Of a stretch of 64,000 nucleotides of DNA, positions 8,948-18,266 are shown piece after piece. How positions within the stretch are numbered: position 1 is the stretch's first letter; the number at the start of each line of letters is the position of its first letter. The notes beneath the pieces were generated by a model. The model saw only the letters and a list, made by a program, of their open reading frames with translations. It was not told the origin of the DNA and made no database searches. A program made the translations under genes and the position numbers. The stretch comes from Thermobispora bispora DSM 43833 (GTDB lineage Bacteria; Actinomycetota; Actinomycetes; Streptosporangiales; Streptosporangiaceae): contig NC_014165.1 of assembly GCF_000092645.1 (NCBI RefSeq), forward strand, positions 744,001-808,000. Reading direction: 5' to 3'.

Positions 8948-10585
8948 TCAAAGCCCCACGGCGGCGGCGAGGTCCTTGCGGAGCAACTCCAGCTCCGCGG
9001 CGGCCGTCGCCCGCGCCCCGGCGACGTCGCCGCCGCGCACCGGGACCACCACCTCCAGGTAGCACTTGAGCTTCGGCTCGGTGCCGCTCGGCCGTACCAC
9101 GACCCGGGCGCCGCCGGAGAGGCGGAGGCGCACGCCCGCCGTGGGCGGCAGGCCGCCCACCCCCTGCGCCAGGTCCTCGGCCGACTCCACCGCGCGCCCG
9201 GCGAGCCGCACCGGCGGCGCGGCGTTCAGCCGGTCCACCGCCTTGGCGATCAGCGACCGGTCGGCCACCCGGAACGAGAGCTGGCTCGTCGCGTGCAGGC
9301 CGTACCGGCGGGCCTGGTCGTCGAGCAGGTCGATGAGGGTCTTGCCCTCCCGCTTCGCCGCGGCGGCCACGGCGGCCATGGTGAGCGCGGCCCCGATGCC
9401 GTCCTTGTCCAGGACGGGCGGCCCGGCGTCCGATCCGACGCTGTACCCGAGCGCCTCCTCATAGCCGAAGACCAGGCCCGGCCCCGCGCGCATGATCCAC
9501 TTGAACCCGGTGAGCGTCTCCGCGTACCGCACCCCGTGCTCGGCGGCGATCTTCGCGAGCAGGGAGGACGACACGATCGTGGTGGCCACCAGCCGGTCGC
9601 CGGAGGTGTGCCGCAGCACGTGCTCCGCGAGCAGCCCGCCCACCTCGTCACCGGTGAGCGTCCGGTAGGCGCCCTCCCGGGTCCGGGCCGCGACCGCACA
9701 CCGGTCCGCGTCCGGATCGTTGGCGAGCACGAGGTCCGCGCCGGTCTCGGCCGCGAGGGCGAGCACCAGGTCCATCGCGCCCGGCTCCTCCGGGTTGGGG
9801 AACGCCACCGTGGGGAAGTCCGGGTCGGGCGCGGCCTGCCGGTCCACCACGGCCGGGCGAGGGAACCCCGCGCGCTCCAGGGCCCGCACCATCACCTCGC
9901 CGCCCACCCCGTGGAGCGGGGTGTAGGCGATCGAGAGCTCCCGGGCGTCGCCGAGCGGGAGGCCCAGCAGCGCCTCGAGGTACGGCTCGACGATCTCCGG
10001 CCACTCCACCGTCCGCCAGCCGTCGCCGAGCGGGAGCGCATCCACCCGCCCCACCGTCTCGATCGCCGCGGAGATCTCCCGGTCGACCGGGGAGACGATC
10101 TGCCGGCCGTCGCCCCAGTAGACCTTGTAGCCGTTGTCCCGCGGCGGGTTGTGCGACGCGGTCACCATCACCCCGGCGTCGGCCCCGAGGTGCCGCACGG
10201 CGAACGCGAGCACCGGGGTCGGCCACGCACCGGCGAGCAGCGAGGCCCGCAGCCCGGCCCCGGTGAGCACCGCGGCCGTGTCCCGGGCGAACACATCCGA
10301 CTTGTGCCGGGCGTCGTACCCGATCACCACGTGCCTGCCCGGGCCCAGCACGCGGGCGAGCCCGGCGGCCGCGCGCATGACGGTCACCCGGTTCATCCGG
10401 TTGGGCCCGGCGCCGAGCTCACCGCGCAGCCCGGCCGTGCCGAACTCCAGGGTCCCGCCGAACCGGTCGGCGAGCGCGGCGAGGTCCCCCCGGCTCAGGA
10501 TTCCGGAGAGCTCGGCGCGCGTCTCCGGGTCCGGGTCCTGGTCGAGCCACTCCCGGGCGAGGGAGACGAGGTCCGTCGAGGTCAC
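8948..10585 (-). CDS. Phospho-sugar mutase (phosphoglucomutase/phosphomannomutase family)
   Basis: This 545-residue alpha-D-phosphohexomutase has the active-site phosphoserine loop VMVTASHNPPRDNGYKVYW, the metal-binding ANDPDADRCAVA loop, the sugar-binding GYEEALGYSVGSD loop and the C-terminal phosphate-binding RPSGTEPKLKCYLE. Its length fits the PgcA/PMM2-like subgroup, which also isomerises pentose phosphates. That would link it to ribose-1-phosphate released by the nucleoside phosphorylases next door. This substrate is inference from context. It is transcribed with the phosphorylase gene upstream, with a 16-bp gap. Confidence 0.95.
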   Translation of the reverse strand: MTSTDLVSLAREWLDQDPDPETRAELSGILSRGDLAALADRFGGTLEFGTAGLRGELGAGPNRMNRVTVMRAAAGLARVLGPGRHVVIGYDARHKSDVFARDTAAVLTGAGLRASLLAGAWPTPVLAFAVRHLGADAGVMVTASHNPPRDNGYKVYWGDGRQIVSPVDREISAAIETVGRVDALPLGDGWRTVEWPEIVEPYLEALLGLPLGDARELSIAYTPLHGVGGEVMVRALERAGFPRPAVVDRQAAPDPDFPTVAFPNPEEPGAMDLVLALAAETGADLVLANDPDADRCAVAARTREGAYRTLTGDEVGGLLAEHVLRHTSGDRLVATTIVSSSLLAKIAAEHGVRYAETLTGFKWIMRAGPGLVFGYEEALGYSVGSDAGPPVLDKDGIGAALTMAAVAAAAKREGKTLIDLLDDQARRYGLHATSQLSFRVADRSLIAKAVDRLNAAPPVRLAGRAVESAEDLAQGVGGLPPTAGVRLRLSGGARVVVRPSGTEPKLKCYLEVVVPVRGGDVAGARATAAAELELLRKDLAAAVGL

Positions 10586-10601
10586 CGTGCGCTCCCCGGG
10601 G

Positions 10602-11405
10602 TCACAGCTTCTCGACGACCTGGGCGAGCAGGTCGCCCATGCGGGTCGCGGTGGCCCGGCCGACCGCGAGTACCTCCTCGTGGTCGAGGGGCTCGCCGGT
10701 GAGCCCGGCGCCCAGGTTGGTCACGAGGGAGATGCCGAGCACCTCGGCGCCCGCCTCGCGCGCCGCGATCGCCTCGAGCACGGTGGACATGCCAACCAGG
10801 TCGGCGCCGAGCGTGCGGAGCATGCGGATCTCGGCCGGCGTCTCGTACGTGGGGCCGCGGAGCGCCGCGTAGACCCCCTCGGTGAGGCCGGGCTCCACCT
10901 CGCGGACCAGGCCGCGGAGCCGGGCGCTGTAGACCTCGGTGAGGTCGACGAACCTCGGGCCGGTGACCGGGTTGGCGCCGGTGAGGTTGATGTGGTCGCT
11001 GATCAGCACGGGCGTGCCGACCCGCTGGGTCTCCGGGCGCAGGCCGCCGGCGGCGTTGGTGAGCACGACCACCCGCGCTCCGGCCGCCGTGGCCGTGCGC
11101 ACCCCGTGGACCACGGGCTCCACGCCCCGGCCCTCGTAGAGGTGGGTGCGGCCGAGGAAGATCAGTGCGGTGCGCCCGCCGCCGGTCCGGACCGCGCGGA
11201 CCTTGCCCGCGTGCCCGGGGACCGCCGGTGGGGCGAAGCCCGGCAGCTCGGTCACGGGGAACTCGGCGATCGTCTCCCCGATCCGGGCGGCGGCCGGTTC
11301 CCAGCCCGAGCCCATGACGAGGGCGACGTCAACCGTGGACAGCCCGGCGCGCTCGCGCAGGATGGCCGCGGACTCGGCGGCGAGCTGGTAAGGATCGTTC
11401 GTCAC
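10602..11405 (-). CDS. Purine nucleoside phosphorylase
   Basis: This 267-residue trimeric-type phosphorylase splits inosine or guanosine into base and ribose-1-phosphate. [20 protein letters not shown], the family signature region [20 protein letters not shown] with [10 protein letters not shown], and the late [20 protein letters not shown] are all as expected. It is followed 16 bp later by the phosphohexomutase, which would handle the sugar phosphate, and it complements adenosine deaminase on the other strand. Confidence 0.96.
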   Translation of the reverse strand: MTNDPYQLAAESAAILRERAGLSTVDVALVMGSGWEPAAARIGETIAEFPVTELPGFAPPAVPGHAGKVRAVRTGGGRTALIFLGRTHLYEGRGVEPVVHGVRTATAAGARVVVLTNAAGGLRPETQRVGTPVLISDHINLTGANPVTGPRFVDLTEVYSARLRGLVREVEPGLTEGVYAALRGPTYETPAEIRMLRTLGADLVGMSTVLEAIAAREAGAEVLGISLVTNLGAGLTGEPLDHEEVLAVGRATATRMGDLLAQVVEKL

Positions 11406-11435
11406 CCTGCTGAGGGTACAGAACCCCGCGGGCGT

Positions 11436-11888
11436 TCAGTCGCCCAGCTTCTTACACGGGCGGGTGCGGAGCTGATACACGTAATCGTCCGGTGCGCCGG
11501 CCTTCTCGGCGGCGTCCGCGATGATGCCGAGGTAGCGGGCGGACGGCAGGCCGCCCTCATAGCTGTCGAGCACGTACGTCCAGGCGAGCACGTCTCCGTC
11601 GAGCGTCGCGACCCGGAGCCGGAGCTTCCGGTAGATGCCGAGGTCGCTGCCCATCCACTGGTCGAGTGAGGCCTCGTCCCACTCGGGCACGTCGTAGAGC
11701 ACCACGAAGACCTGCTCGTTGGGGTCTTCGACGATGGTGACCAGGGCGCCTTCCCACCCGACGTCCTCGCCGCCGAAGGTGAGCCGCCAGCCCATGATCC
11801 AGCCCGTCCCGCGCATGGGCGAGTGGGGGGCCCACTCCGCCATCTGCTTGGGGTCCATGTTGCTGCCATAGGCCGCGTAAACAGGCAC
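11436..11888 (-). CDS. Gamma-glutamylcyclotransferase-like (AIG2-like) protein
   Basis: This protein of about 150 residues starts at GTG 11888 with MPVYAAYGSNMDPKQMAEW. YGSNM is the N-terminal substrate loop of gamma-glutamylcyclotransferase folds. The core continues with a Trp-rich strand (GWIMGWRLTFGGEDVGWEGA) and a late Tyr-rich segment. An extra 33 codons upstream are open, but they do not resemble the family and would run into the divergent promoter. Enzymatic substrate is not established. It is divergent from the lpdA-like gene. Confidence 0.82.
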   Translation of the reverse strand: MPVYAAYGSNMDPKQMAEWAPHSPMRGTGWIMGWRLTFGGEDVGWEGALVTIVEDPNEQVFVVLYDVPEWDEASLDQWMGSDLGIYRKLRLRVATLDGDVLAWTYVLDSYEGGLPSARYLGIIADAAEKAGAPDDYVYQLRTRPCKKLGD

Positions 11889-12027
11889 GGCAAAAGCGTA
11901 ATCCAAGATCCCGAAGTCGCGCCGGAGGACCGCGATACCGCTCATGAGCTGGTGGTACGCCGGCCGGGATATGGTGGTGCGAACCACGCTGTCATGTCGT
12001 TATGGGCCATACGGAAGAATAGGTTTC

Positions 12028-13419
12028 GTGACGAGGATTGCGATCATTGGTGGCGGTCCGGGGGGGTATGAGGCGGCGCTCGTCGCCGCGCAGCTCGGTG
12101 CGAAGGTCACGGTCATCGAACAGGACGGCCCCGGCGGCGCGTGCGTGCTCAGCGACTGCGTGCCGTCCAAGACGCTGATCGCCACCTCTGTTCGCAAGCA
12201 GGCCCTGCTCGACGCGGCCTCCCTCGGCGTCCGGTTCAGCGGCGGACCCGACGGCGACGCCGGGCACGTGCTCGCCGACATGCCTCTGGTGAACCGGCGG
12301 GTGAAGGAGCTGGCCCGCGCGCAGTCGGAGGACATCGCCAAACGGCTCGCCGCCGAGGGCGTCGACGTCATCGAGGGCAGGGGCCGGCTCGTCGACCCCC
12401 AGCGGATCAGGGTGGGAGATCAGACGATCCGCGCGGACGTGGTCATCGTGGCCACCGGCGCCCACCCCCGCGTGCTGCCCGGGGCGGAGCCGGACGGGGA
12501 GCGCATCCTCACCTGGCGGCAGCTCTACGACCTCGACGAGCTGCCCGAGCACCTGATCGTGGTCGGCTCCGGGGTCACCGGTGCGGAGTTCGCGGGCGCG
12601 TACCGCTCGCTCGGCTCGGAGGTCACGCTGATCTCCTCGCGCGACCGGATGATGCCGAACGAGGACGCCGACGCCGCCGAGGTGCTCGAGGCCGTCTACC
12701 GCCGCCGCGGCATGAACGTCCTCGGCAGGTCGCGCGCCGCCTCGGTCCGGCGCACCGCCGACGGGGTGGTGGTCACCCTGGAGGACGGCCGGGTCGCCGA
12801 GGGCACCCACTGCCTCATGACCGTCGGCATGGTCCCGAACACCGCCGGCCTGGGGCTGGAGGACAACGGCATCCGGCTCGACCGGAACGGGTTCATCGAG
12901 GTCGACAAGGTGTCCCGGACCTCGGCGCCGGGCGTCTACGCCGCCGGGGACTGCACCGGGGTGATGATGCTCGCGTCCGTCGCCGCGATGCAGGGCCGGA
13001 TCGCGGTCTGGCACGCGCTCGGCGAGGCGGTGGAGCCGATCCGGCTGGCCACGGTCGCGTCCAACATCTTCACCGACCCGGAGATCGCCTCCGTGGGGGT
13101 GACCCAGCGGCAGGTCGACTCCGGGCAGGTGGACGCGAAGGTGGTCAAGCTGCCCCTCGCCACCAACGCGCGGGCGAAGATGCAGGGGTTCCTCGACGGG
13201 TTCGTGAAGCTGTTCTGCCGGCCGAACACCGGCATCGTGCTGGGCGGCGTGGTGGTGGCGCCGCGCGCGTCGGAGCTGATCCTCGCCGTGTCCACCGCGG
13301 TGCGGAACCGGCTCACCGTGGACCAGCTCGCCCACACCTTCGCCGTCTACCCCTCGCTCTCCGGTTCGATCACCGAGGCCGCCCGCCGGCTCATGTCCCG
13401 CGAGGCGGCCTTCCTCTGA
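12028..13419 (+). CDS. lpdA: NAD(P)H quinone reductase / LpdA-type flavoprotein disulfide reductase
   Basis: This 463-residue FAD- and NAD(P)H-dependent oxidoreductase closely resembles mycobacterial LpdA (Rv3303c). It has FAD motif IAIIGGGPGGYEAALVA, second dinucleotide motif VVGSGVTGAEFAGA, and GVYAAGDCTG for flavin binding. Unlike the mycobacterial protein as I recall it, the redox pair CVLSDC (CxxxxC) is complete. The C-terminal segment AVYPSLSGSITEAA lacks the His-x-His-Pro base of true dihydrolipoamide dehydrogenases. GTG 12028 is chosen because the Rossmann motif begins five residues later. A 24-bp tandem repeat follows the stop. Confidence 0.92.
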   Translation: MTRIAIIGGGPGGYEAALVAAQLGAKVTVIEQDGPGGACVLSDCVPSKTLIATSVRKQALLDAASLGVRFSGGPDGDAGHVLADMPLVNRRVKELARAQSEDIAKRLAAEGVDVIEGRGRLVDPQRIRVGDQTIRADVVIVATGAHPRVLPGAEPDGERILTWRQLYDLDELPEHLIVVGSGVTGAEFAGAYRSLGSEVTLISSRDRMMPNEDADAAEVLEAVYRRRGMNVLGRSRAASVRRTADGVVVTLEDGRVAEGTHCLMTVGMVPNTAGLGLEDNGIRLDRNGFIEVDKVSRTSAPGVYAAGDCTGVMMLASVAAMQGRIAVWHALGEAVEPIRLATVASNIFTDPEIASVGVTQRQVDSGQVDAKVVKLPLATNARAKMQGFLDGFVKLFCRPNTGIVLGGVVVAPRASELILAVSTAVRNRLTVDQLAHTFAVYPSLSGSITEAARRLMSREAAFL

Positions 13420-13441
13420 CGCGCGTACGGCCCTCTGACGC

Positions 13442-13533
13442 ACGTACGGCCCCGGCCTTGACGTGACGTACGGCCCCGGCCTTGACGTGACGTACGGCCC
13501 CGGCCTTGACGTGACGTACGGCCCCGGCCCTTA
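13442..13533 (+). repeat. 24-bp tandem repeat, about 3.8 copies
   Basis: Full units lie at 13442-13465, 13466-13489 and 13490-13513, with a partial fourth from 13514. The unit reads ACGTACGGCCCCGGCC then TTGACGTG. A degenerate copy sits between the lpdA stop and the array. Each unit holds one GTACGG hexamer. Confidence 0.92.
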
Positions 13534-13926
13534 TCCGAGACCTACGGCTTGGACGCGGCCTAGCGGACATTGTGGGCTTTCCGTACCGAGCGGCCAGAGC
13601 AGAGCTCGGCTCGATCCCGGTCCACCGGCTCCGGGGGACGTGGCCATCGGCCGCCAGGATGGCGGGACCGCGCGATCCCGGGCCTCCGTGGGGCCGGTGC
13701 GGGGAATGGGCCGCCCCCCGCCGGTGAACCCGGGCCACCGTGCCTGCGGATCGCCCATGGCCGGTCGCAGCGAGCCCCGCCGGACGCCGGTGGGGCGGCG
13801 AAGCCATGCAGAACACCGCGGCCGTGATCGCCGTGCCCGCGGCCCCGGAGCCACGGGAGGGACATCGCCCTGACAGGCCCGCCCCGGAGGTCGCGGGGAC
13901 CGCTCTGGAAGCCGCCGGAAAAGCAC
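13534..13926. other. Gene-free spacer between lpdA and the TPM-domain gene
   Basis: About 400 bp in which I see no convincing gene. Open frames exist on both strands but are Pro/Arg/Gly-rich and have no family resemblance. The converging genes on both sides explain why no promoter is needed here. Confidence 0.6.
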
Positions 13927-13956
13927 GTGACCCCGCACCGGGGGGCACGGGGTCAC
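13927..13956. terminator. Hairpin between convergent genes
   Basis: GTGACCCCG (13927-13935) pairs perfectly with CGGGGTCAC (13948-13956) across a 12-nt loop. It lies about 35 bp after the stop of the minus-strand TPM gene and could terminate transcription from both sides. Confidence 0.6.
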
Positions 13957-13989
13957 CGGATTCCTGGAGACGTCAGGGCCGGCCGGGGG

Positions 13990-15456
13990 TCACCAGTCTC
14001 CGCCGCCGAAGTCACCCCCACCGAAGTCGCCGCCGCCCCAATCGCCGCCGCCCCAGTCACCGCCGGAGCCGCCCCAGTCGCCACCGGAGCCGCCCCAGTC
14101 ACCGCCGGAGCCGCCCCAGTCGCCACCGGAGCCGCCCCAGTCACCGCCTCCGCCGCCGCCGGAGTCACCGCCGAGACCGCTCGCGAGGCCGGCGGCCAGG
14201 CCCCAGCCGGCGCCCATCGCGGAGCCGAGCATGGTGCCGACGAGCATGCCGGTGAGCAGGTCCCCGCCGAAGCCGCCGTAGTAGCCGTAGGCGTACGGCT
14301 GGTAGGCCGGGCCCGCGTCCCAGTACGGCCGGCGGTGGCCGTCCACGACGACCTCGCGCATCTGCGGGGTGAGCCCGCGCTCCACGGCGTCGGCGTCGGC
14401 CGCGCAGGCGGGGACCTCGCGGACCATGCCACCGGGCGGAGCCCACTGGACCTTGCGCACAGAGGGACCGTGCTGCGGGTTGAAGAAGCACGGGGGAAGC
14501 CGTTCGGGGAGCGGCTCGTTGTTCACCCGCGCCTTGACGCACGCGAGCGCGTACCGGCCCTCCTCCAGCGTGGCGGTCACCGTGCGCAGGTCGTCGGCAC
14601 GCCGGACGGCGGCCAGCTCGGCCTTGGCCCGCTCGTACGCGTCGAGCGCGCGCTGCCAGTCGGCGGTGGTGTCCGCCGTCTGCGGCAGCATCTTCACGTC
14701 CATGTCGAGGGCGGTGATCTCCTCACCGAACTTGGTGACGTCCTCCTCGACCGTCTGCTTCACCGCGGCGAGCTCGCGGGCCTCCTGCTCCTCGCGCTTG
14801 CGCTTGTTGCGGCGGGCGAGCAGCCAGATCCCGCCCCCGCCGATGGCCGCGAGGCCGAGGATCGCGAGGAGACCGCCGGTGCCGCCGCCGTCATCCCCGC
14901 CGCCGTCATCGCCGCCGCCGGCCAGGCTCCCCGGCCGCAGGGCCTCGTTGCGGTTCCCGGCCGCGAACGCGTCCACCCGGGCCACGAAGTCCTGCATCAC
15001 GGCGACCGGGTTCCCGGAGTTGTTGGCGGCGGCGAGGTTCGCGATCCGCCCGGCCGCGCCCTTCGGGAGGGCGCTCGACCCGGCGAACAGGGTGGTCCCG
15101 TCGATCACCGCGACGGTCGCCGAGGGCCGGCCCGCCTTCGCGAGCTCCTGGCCGAGTGAGGTGATGTAGGAGCCGGCCTGCTGGCTCGTCGTGATCGTCC
15201 CGTCGGGCAAGGCGACCGCGTAGATCTTGGTCTTGGCGTCCTTCAGGGCGTTGCGGATGCCCTCCTGGTCGCTCGCCGACAGCGGGGCCCCGCTCTGCAC
15301 GAACAGCGGGTCGCCGTTCCGCCACGAGGCGAGCACCGTCGCCGGGTCGGGCGCGGGGGCGGCCCACGCGGCCGACGGCAAGAGCAATGCGCATAGGCCC
15401 GCGAGCAGCGCCACCACGGCGCCCCTGACCGGGCCTAGGGGTCTGTTGCTGGTCAC
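13990..15456 (-). CDS. TPM-domain membrane protein with Gly/Asp/Trp repeat tail
   Basis: This 488-residue protein starts at GTG 15456, with GGAGG 10 nt upstream. An N-terminal signal or anchor helix (residues about 9-32) is followed by a TPM-like domain (ASWRNGDPLFVQSGAPLSAS region, about 38-150). A Gly/Asp linker, a transmembrane helix near residues 195-215, and a cytoplasmic helical segment of about 100 residues come next. The last 55 residues are a repeat of GGDWGGS (five copies) decaying into GGGDW/GGGDF. In bacteria TPM proteins are often tied to membrane or photosystem maintenance, but the job here is unknown. Confidence 0.82.
   Translation of the reverse strand: MTSNRPLGPVRGAVVALLAGLCALLLPSAAWAAPAPDPATVLASWRNGDPLFVQSGAPLSASDQEGIRNALKDAKTKIYAVALPDGTITTSQQAGSYITSLGQELAKAGRPSATVAVIDGTTLFAGSSALPKGAAGRIANLAAANNSGNPVAVMQDFVARVDAFAAGNRNEALRPGSLAGGGDDGGGDDGGGTGGLLAILGLAAIGGGGIWLLARRNKRKREEQEARELAAVKQTVEEDVTKFGEEITALDMDVKMLPQTADTTADWQRALDAYERAKAELAAVRRADDLRTVTATLEEGRYALACVKARVNNEPLPERLPPCFFNPQHGPSVRKVQWAPPGGMVREVPACAADADAVERGLTPQMREVVVDGHRRPYWDAGPAYQPYAYGYYGGFGGDLLTGMLVGTMLGSAMGAGWGLAAGLASGLGGDSGGGGGGDWGGSGGDWGGSGGDWGGSGGDWGGSGGDWGGGDWGGGDFGGGDFGGGDW
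13993..14155 (-). repeat. 21-bp coding repeats for the GGDWGGS tail
   Basis: Near-identical 21-bp units alternate between two synonymous versions (ccaccgga and cgccggag), giving a 42-bp higher-order period. This suggests expansion by duplication of pairs. Shorter 15-bp units encode the final GGGDW/F copies. Confidence 0.88.
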
Positions 15457-15574
15457 GGCTTCAAGCCTCCTTCGCCCTCCAGGACGAACGGGGACGCGAG
15501 AACGTTCCTCATCACCGCAACCGTATCCGGTGACCCCACGACCGCGGGCACGGCTGCGCGGCCCGGCGGGCGGC

Positions 15575-15689
15575 CGCTCACCGGGCACCCGGGACGACGC
15601 TCAACGGGCACCCGGGACGACGCTCACCGGGCACCTGGGACGGCCCACGGGGCGGCGCCGGCGGGCGGCGCCGGCGGGCGGCGCGGCCG
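15575..15689. repeat. 23-bp tandem repeat (3 copies) and a 13-bp GC repeat (3 copies)
   Basis: The 23-bp units are at 15575-15597, 15598-15620 and 15621-15643, differing at one to three bases. Directly after them a 13-bp unit, GGCGGCGCCGGCG, is repeated at 15651, 15664 and 15677, the last copy imperfect. The array lies just downstream of the minus-strand carboxylase stop. Confidence 0.88.
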
Positions 15690-15696
15690 GGGCCGG

Positions 15697-17442
15697 TCAC
15701 TCGTCCTTGATCTCGCAGATCACCGCGCCGGAGGCGATGGACTGGCCGACCGAGACGGACAGGCCGGTGATCGTGCCGTCCTTGTGGGCGGTGATCGGCT
15801 GCTCCATCTTCATCGCCTCGAGCACCACGACCGTGTCCCCGGCGGAGACCCGGTCCCCCTCCGCGGCGACGACCTTGACGATCGTGCCCTGCATCGGGCT
15901 GACCAGGGCGTTGCCGCTGCCCCCGGCCGCCCGCTTGGCGCTGTTCTGCGCGACCCGCCGCGGCGCCTTCTTCGGCCCGCCGCCGGCCTTGCCGAGCCCG
16001 GCGGGCAGCACGACCTCCACCCGCTTGCCGCCGACCTCGACCGTGATCCGCTCGCGCTCCGGGGCCTCGGCGGTCTCGATCTCCCCGTCGAACGGCGGGA
16101 TCTCGTTGACGAACTCGGTCTCGATCCAGCGCGTGTGCACGGAGAACGGCTCGGAGGTGAAGGCCGGGTCGTTCACCACGGCCCGGTGGAACGGCAGCAC
16201 GGTCGGCATGCCGGTGATCTCGAACTCGGCGAGCGCCCGCCGCGCCCGCTGCAGGGCCTGCTCGCGGGTCGCGCCGGTCACGATCAGCTTGGCGATGAGC
16301 GAGTCGAACGCCTGCGGCACGCTCTGGCCGGCCTCGTAGCCGGAGTCCACCCGGACGCCCGGGCCTCCCGGCAGGCGCATGGTCTTGATCGTCCCGGGGG
16401 CGGGCAGGAAGCCGCGGCCGGGGTCCTCCGCGTTGATCCGGAACTCGATGGAGTGCCCGCGCAGCACCGGGTCGTCGTACCCGATCGGCTCGCCGTCGGC
16501 GATGCGGAACATCTCCCGCACCAGGTCGATGCCGGCCACCTCCTCGGTCACCGGGTGCTCGACCTGGAGCCGCGTGTTGACCTCGAGGAAGGAGATGGTG
16601 CCGTCCTGGCCGACGAGGAACTCGCAGGTGCCCGCGCCGACGTAGCCGGCCTCGCGGAGGATCGCCTTGGAGGAGGAGTAGAGCAGCTCGCGCTGCTCCT
16701 CGGTGAGGAACGGCGCGGGCGCCTCCTCGATGAGCTTCTGGTGGCGGCGCTGGATCGAGCAGTCCCGGGTGCTCACCACCACGACGTTGCCGTACCGGTC
16801 GGCGAGGCACTGGGTCTCGACGTGGCGCGGGCGGTAGAGGTAGCGCTCGACGAAGCACTCCCCACGGCCGAAGGCGGTCACGGCCTCGCGGACGGCCGAC
16901 TCGTACAGGTCAGGGATCTCCTCCATGGTGCGGGCCACCTTGAGCCCGCGGCCGCCACCGCCGTACGCCGCCTTGATGGCGATGGGCAGGCCGTGCCGCT
17001 CGGCGAAGGCGAGCACCTCCTCGACCCCGCTGACCGGGTCGGGGGTGCCGGCGACGAGCGGTGCGCCCACCCGCTGGGCGATGTGCCGGGCCTTGACCTT
17101 GTCACCGAGCGCGTTGATCGCGGCGGGCGGCGGCCCGATCCAGATGAGCCCGGCGTCCAGGACCGCCTGGGCGAAGTCGGCGTTCTCGGCGAGGAACCCA
17201 TAACCGGGGTGCACGGCGTCCGCTCCCGACTCCCGGGCCACGGCGAGGAGCTTGCCGATGTTGAGGTAGGTCTCCGCGGGGGTCTGCCCGCCGAGTGCGT
17301 ACGCCTCGTCGGCCACCCGGACGTGGAGCGCGTCCAGATCCTGGTCGGCGTACACCGCCACGCTCGTCAGCCCATTGTCCTTGCAAGCGCGGGCGATCCG
17401 TACCGCGATCTCGCCACGGTTGGCGATCAGGACCTTCTGCAC
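15697..17442 (-). CDS. accA3: Acetyl-/propionyl-CoA carboxylase alpha subunit (biotin carboxylase + BCCP)
   Basis: This 581-residue protein joins a biotin carboxylase (residues 1-450) to a C-terminal biotin carrier domain. It opens [33 protein letters not shown], the ATP-grasp loop [12 protein letters not shown], and [17 protein letters not shown] are intact. Biotin attaches at the Lys in EAMKMEQ, near residue 542. GTG 17442 follows a GGAAGGAA site. It closely resembles mycobacterial AccA3, which serves several carboxylases. The beta and epsilon partners are likely those at 29.9-31.7 kb, and the biotin ligase is at 34.9 kb. Confidence 0.94.
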   Translation of the reverse strand: MQKVLIANRGEIAVRIARACKDNGLTSVAVYADQDLDALHVRVADEAYALGGQTPAETYLNIGKLLAVARESGADAVHPGYGFLAENADFAQAVLDAGLIWIGPPPAAINALGDKVKARHIAQRVGAPLVAGTPDPVSGVEEVLAFAERHGLPIAIKAAYGGGGRGLKVARTMEEIPDLYESAVREAVTAFGRGECFVERYLYRPRHVETQCLADRYGNVVVVSTRDCSIQRRHQKLIEEAPAPFLTEEQRELLYSSSKAILREAGYVGAGTCEFLVGQDGTISFLEVNTRLQVEHPVTEEVAGIDLVREMFRIADGEPIGYDDPVLRGHSIEFRINAEDPGRGFLPAPGTIKTMRLPGGPGVRVDSGYEAGQSVPQAFDSLIAKLIVTGATREQALQRARRALAEFEITGMPTVLPFHRAVVNDPAFTSEPFSVHTRWIETEFVNEIPPFDGEIETAEAPERERITVEVGGKRVEVVLPAGLGKAGGGPKKAPRRVAQNSAKRAAGGSGNALVSPMQGTIVKVVAAEGDRVSAGDTVVVLEAMKMEQPITAHKDGTITGLSVSVGQSIASGAVICEIKDE

Positions 17443-17977
17443 CGCCGTGATTCCTTCCTTCTCAGGCCGTGAGCCCTTCTGGAGTGTAAGCGCCCGCCGA
17501 TTCATCGATTACGGCCGCCCCGCCGGATGCGCGCAGGGCCGGTTCACGTGCGTGCCCTCCGGTTCGGCCAGGGCCCGCGGCCGCCCCGGCGCCCCGGGCC
17601 GCCGTCCCGGTGCCGCCCCGCCGTACGGTGCCGTGCGAAAGGGCCCGGCGCAAGGGTGACGCGATCACACGATAGGGAGCCGGGCCGTTCCGCCGCCAGA
17701 CCCGGCCCGGTGGGCCCGCCGTTTCCCGCCCGGAACGGGATCCCCGGTGAGCCACCCCGGCGGGAAGAAAACGAACGAAGGGGCAGGGCTCTTGAATGCC
17801 GACATTTCATTTCGAGATCGAGAACGTGATGAAAAATGATCCCCGCGGGCTCGACGCCGGGGTTCATCAGGCGACATTCCCATATAACGACTCGGCATGA
17901 ACCGTTCCTCGAAATGATCGCGGATTTACAGTGGGGCCGGTTTCTTTTCGTGGACGAAGGGACGAAGGAGTGACGCG
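17443..17977. other. Gene-free region upstream of the WXG100 gene
   Basis: About 535 bp. The left part holds the upstream region of the carboxylase gene. From about 17770 the GC falls, as expected for promoter DNA. A possible -10 (TACAGT, 17927-17932) precedes the WXG100 start by 45 bp. No credible gene is seen. Confidence 0.55.
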
Positions 17978-18250
17978 ATGACCAGCAACCTGCTCGGCGG
18001 TGACCTGGCGGAGATGCAGAACATGGCGGCCCAGTTCAGCCGGCAGGCCGATCAGGTCCGCGCCACGATGACCGCCCTCGACCGCGAGGCGGCCAAGGTC
18101 GGCACCGCGTGGACCGGTCCCGGCGCGCAGCGCTTCCGCGAGGCCTGGGAGAGCTACCGGTCGGCGTTCCACCGCATGGCCGACGAGCTGCACGAGGCGG
18201 CCCGGGTCATCAACTCCTACCGGGGCAACATCGAGGCCGCCACCCGGTAG
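17978..18250 (+). CDS. WXG100-family (ESAT-6-like) secreted protein
   Basis: This 90-residue protein is the classic size for type VII secretion substrates: two helices joined by a WTG turn (GTAWTGPGAQRFREAW, residues about 42-57). A Y-x-x-x-D/E signal is not clear: the C-terminal end is INSYRGNIEAATR, with Tyr four residues before an Ile-Glu. It has a good ribosome site (GAAGGAG, 8 nt). It converges with the large EccC-like ATPase gene, 16 bp between stops. No second WXG100 partner lies nearby, so it probably forms a homodimer. Confidence 0.93.
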   Translation: MTSNLLGGDLAEMQNMAAQFSRQADQVRATMTALDREAAKVGTAWTGPGAQRFREAWESYRSAFHRMADELHEAARVINSYRGNIEAATR

Positions 18251-18266
18251 GCGGCACCGGCCCGCC

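Noticed and set aside
11944-12027. Longer start for the lpdA-like gene at 11944
   Set aside because: The extra 28 residues do not resemble the family and would leave no promoter space for the divergent gene.
12028-13419. True dihydrolipoamide dehydrogenase
   Set aside because: The C-terminal His-Glu catalytic motif is absent and the sequence follows the LpdA quinone-reductase subgroup.
13442-13533. CRISPR array
   Set aside because: Units are contiguous with no variable spacers, and no cas gene is present. It is a simple tandem repeat.
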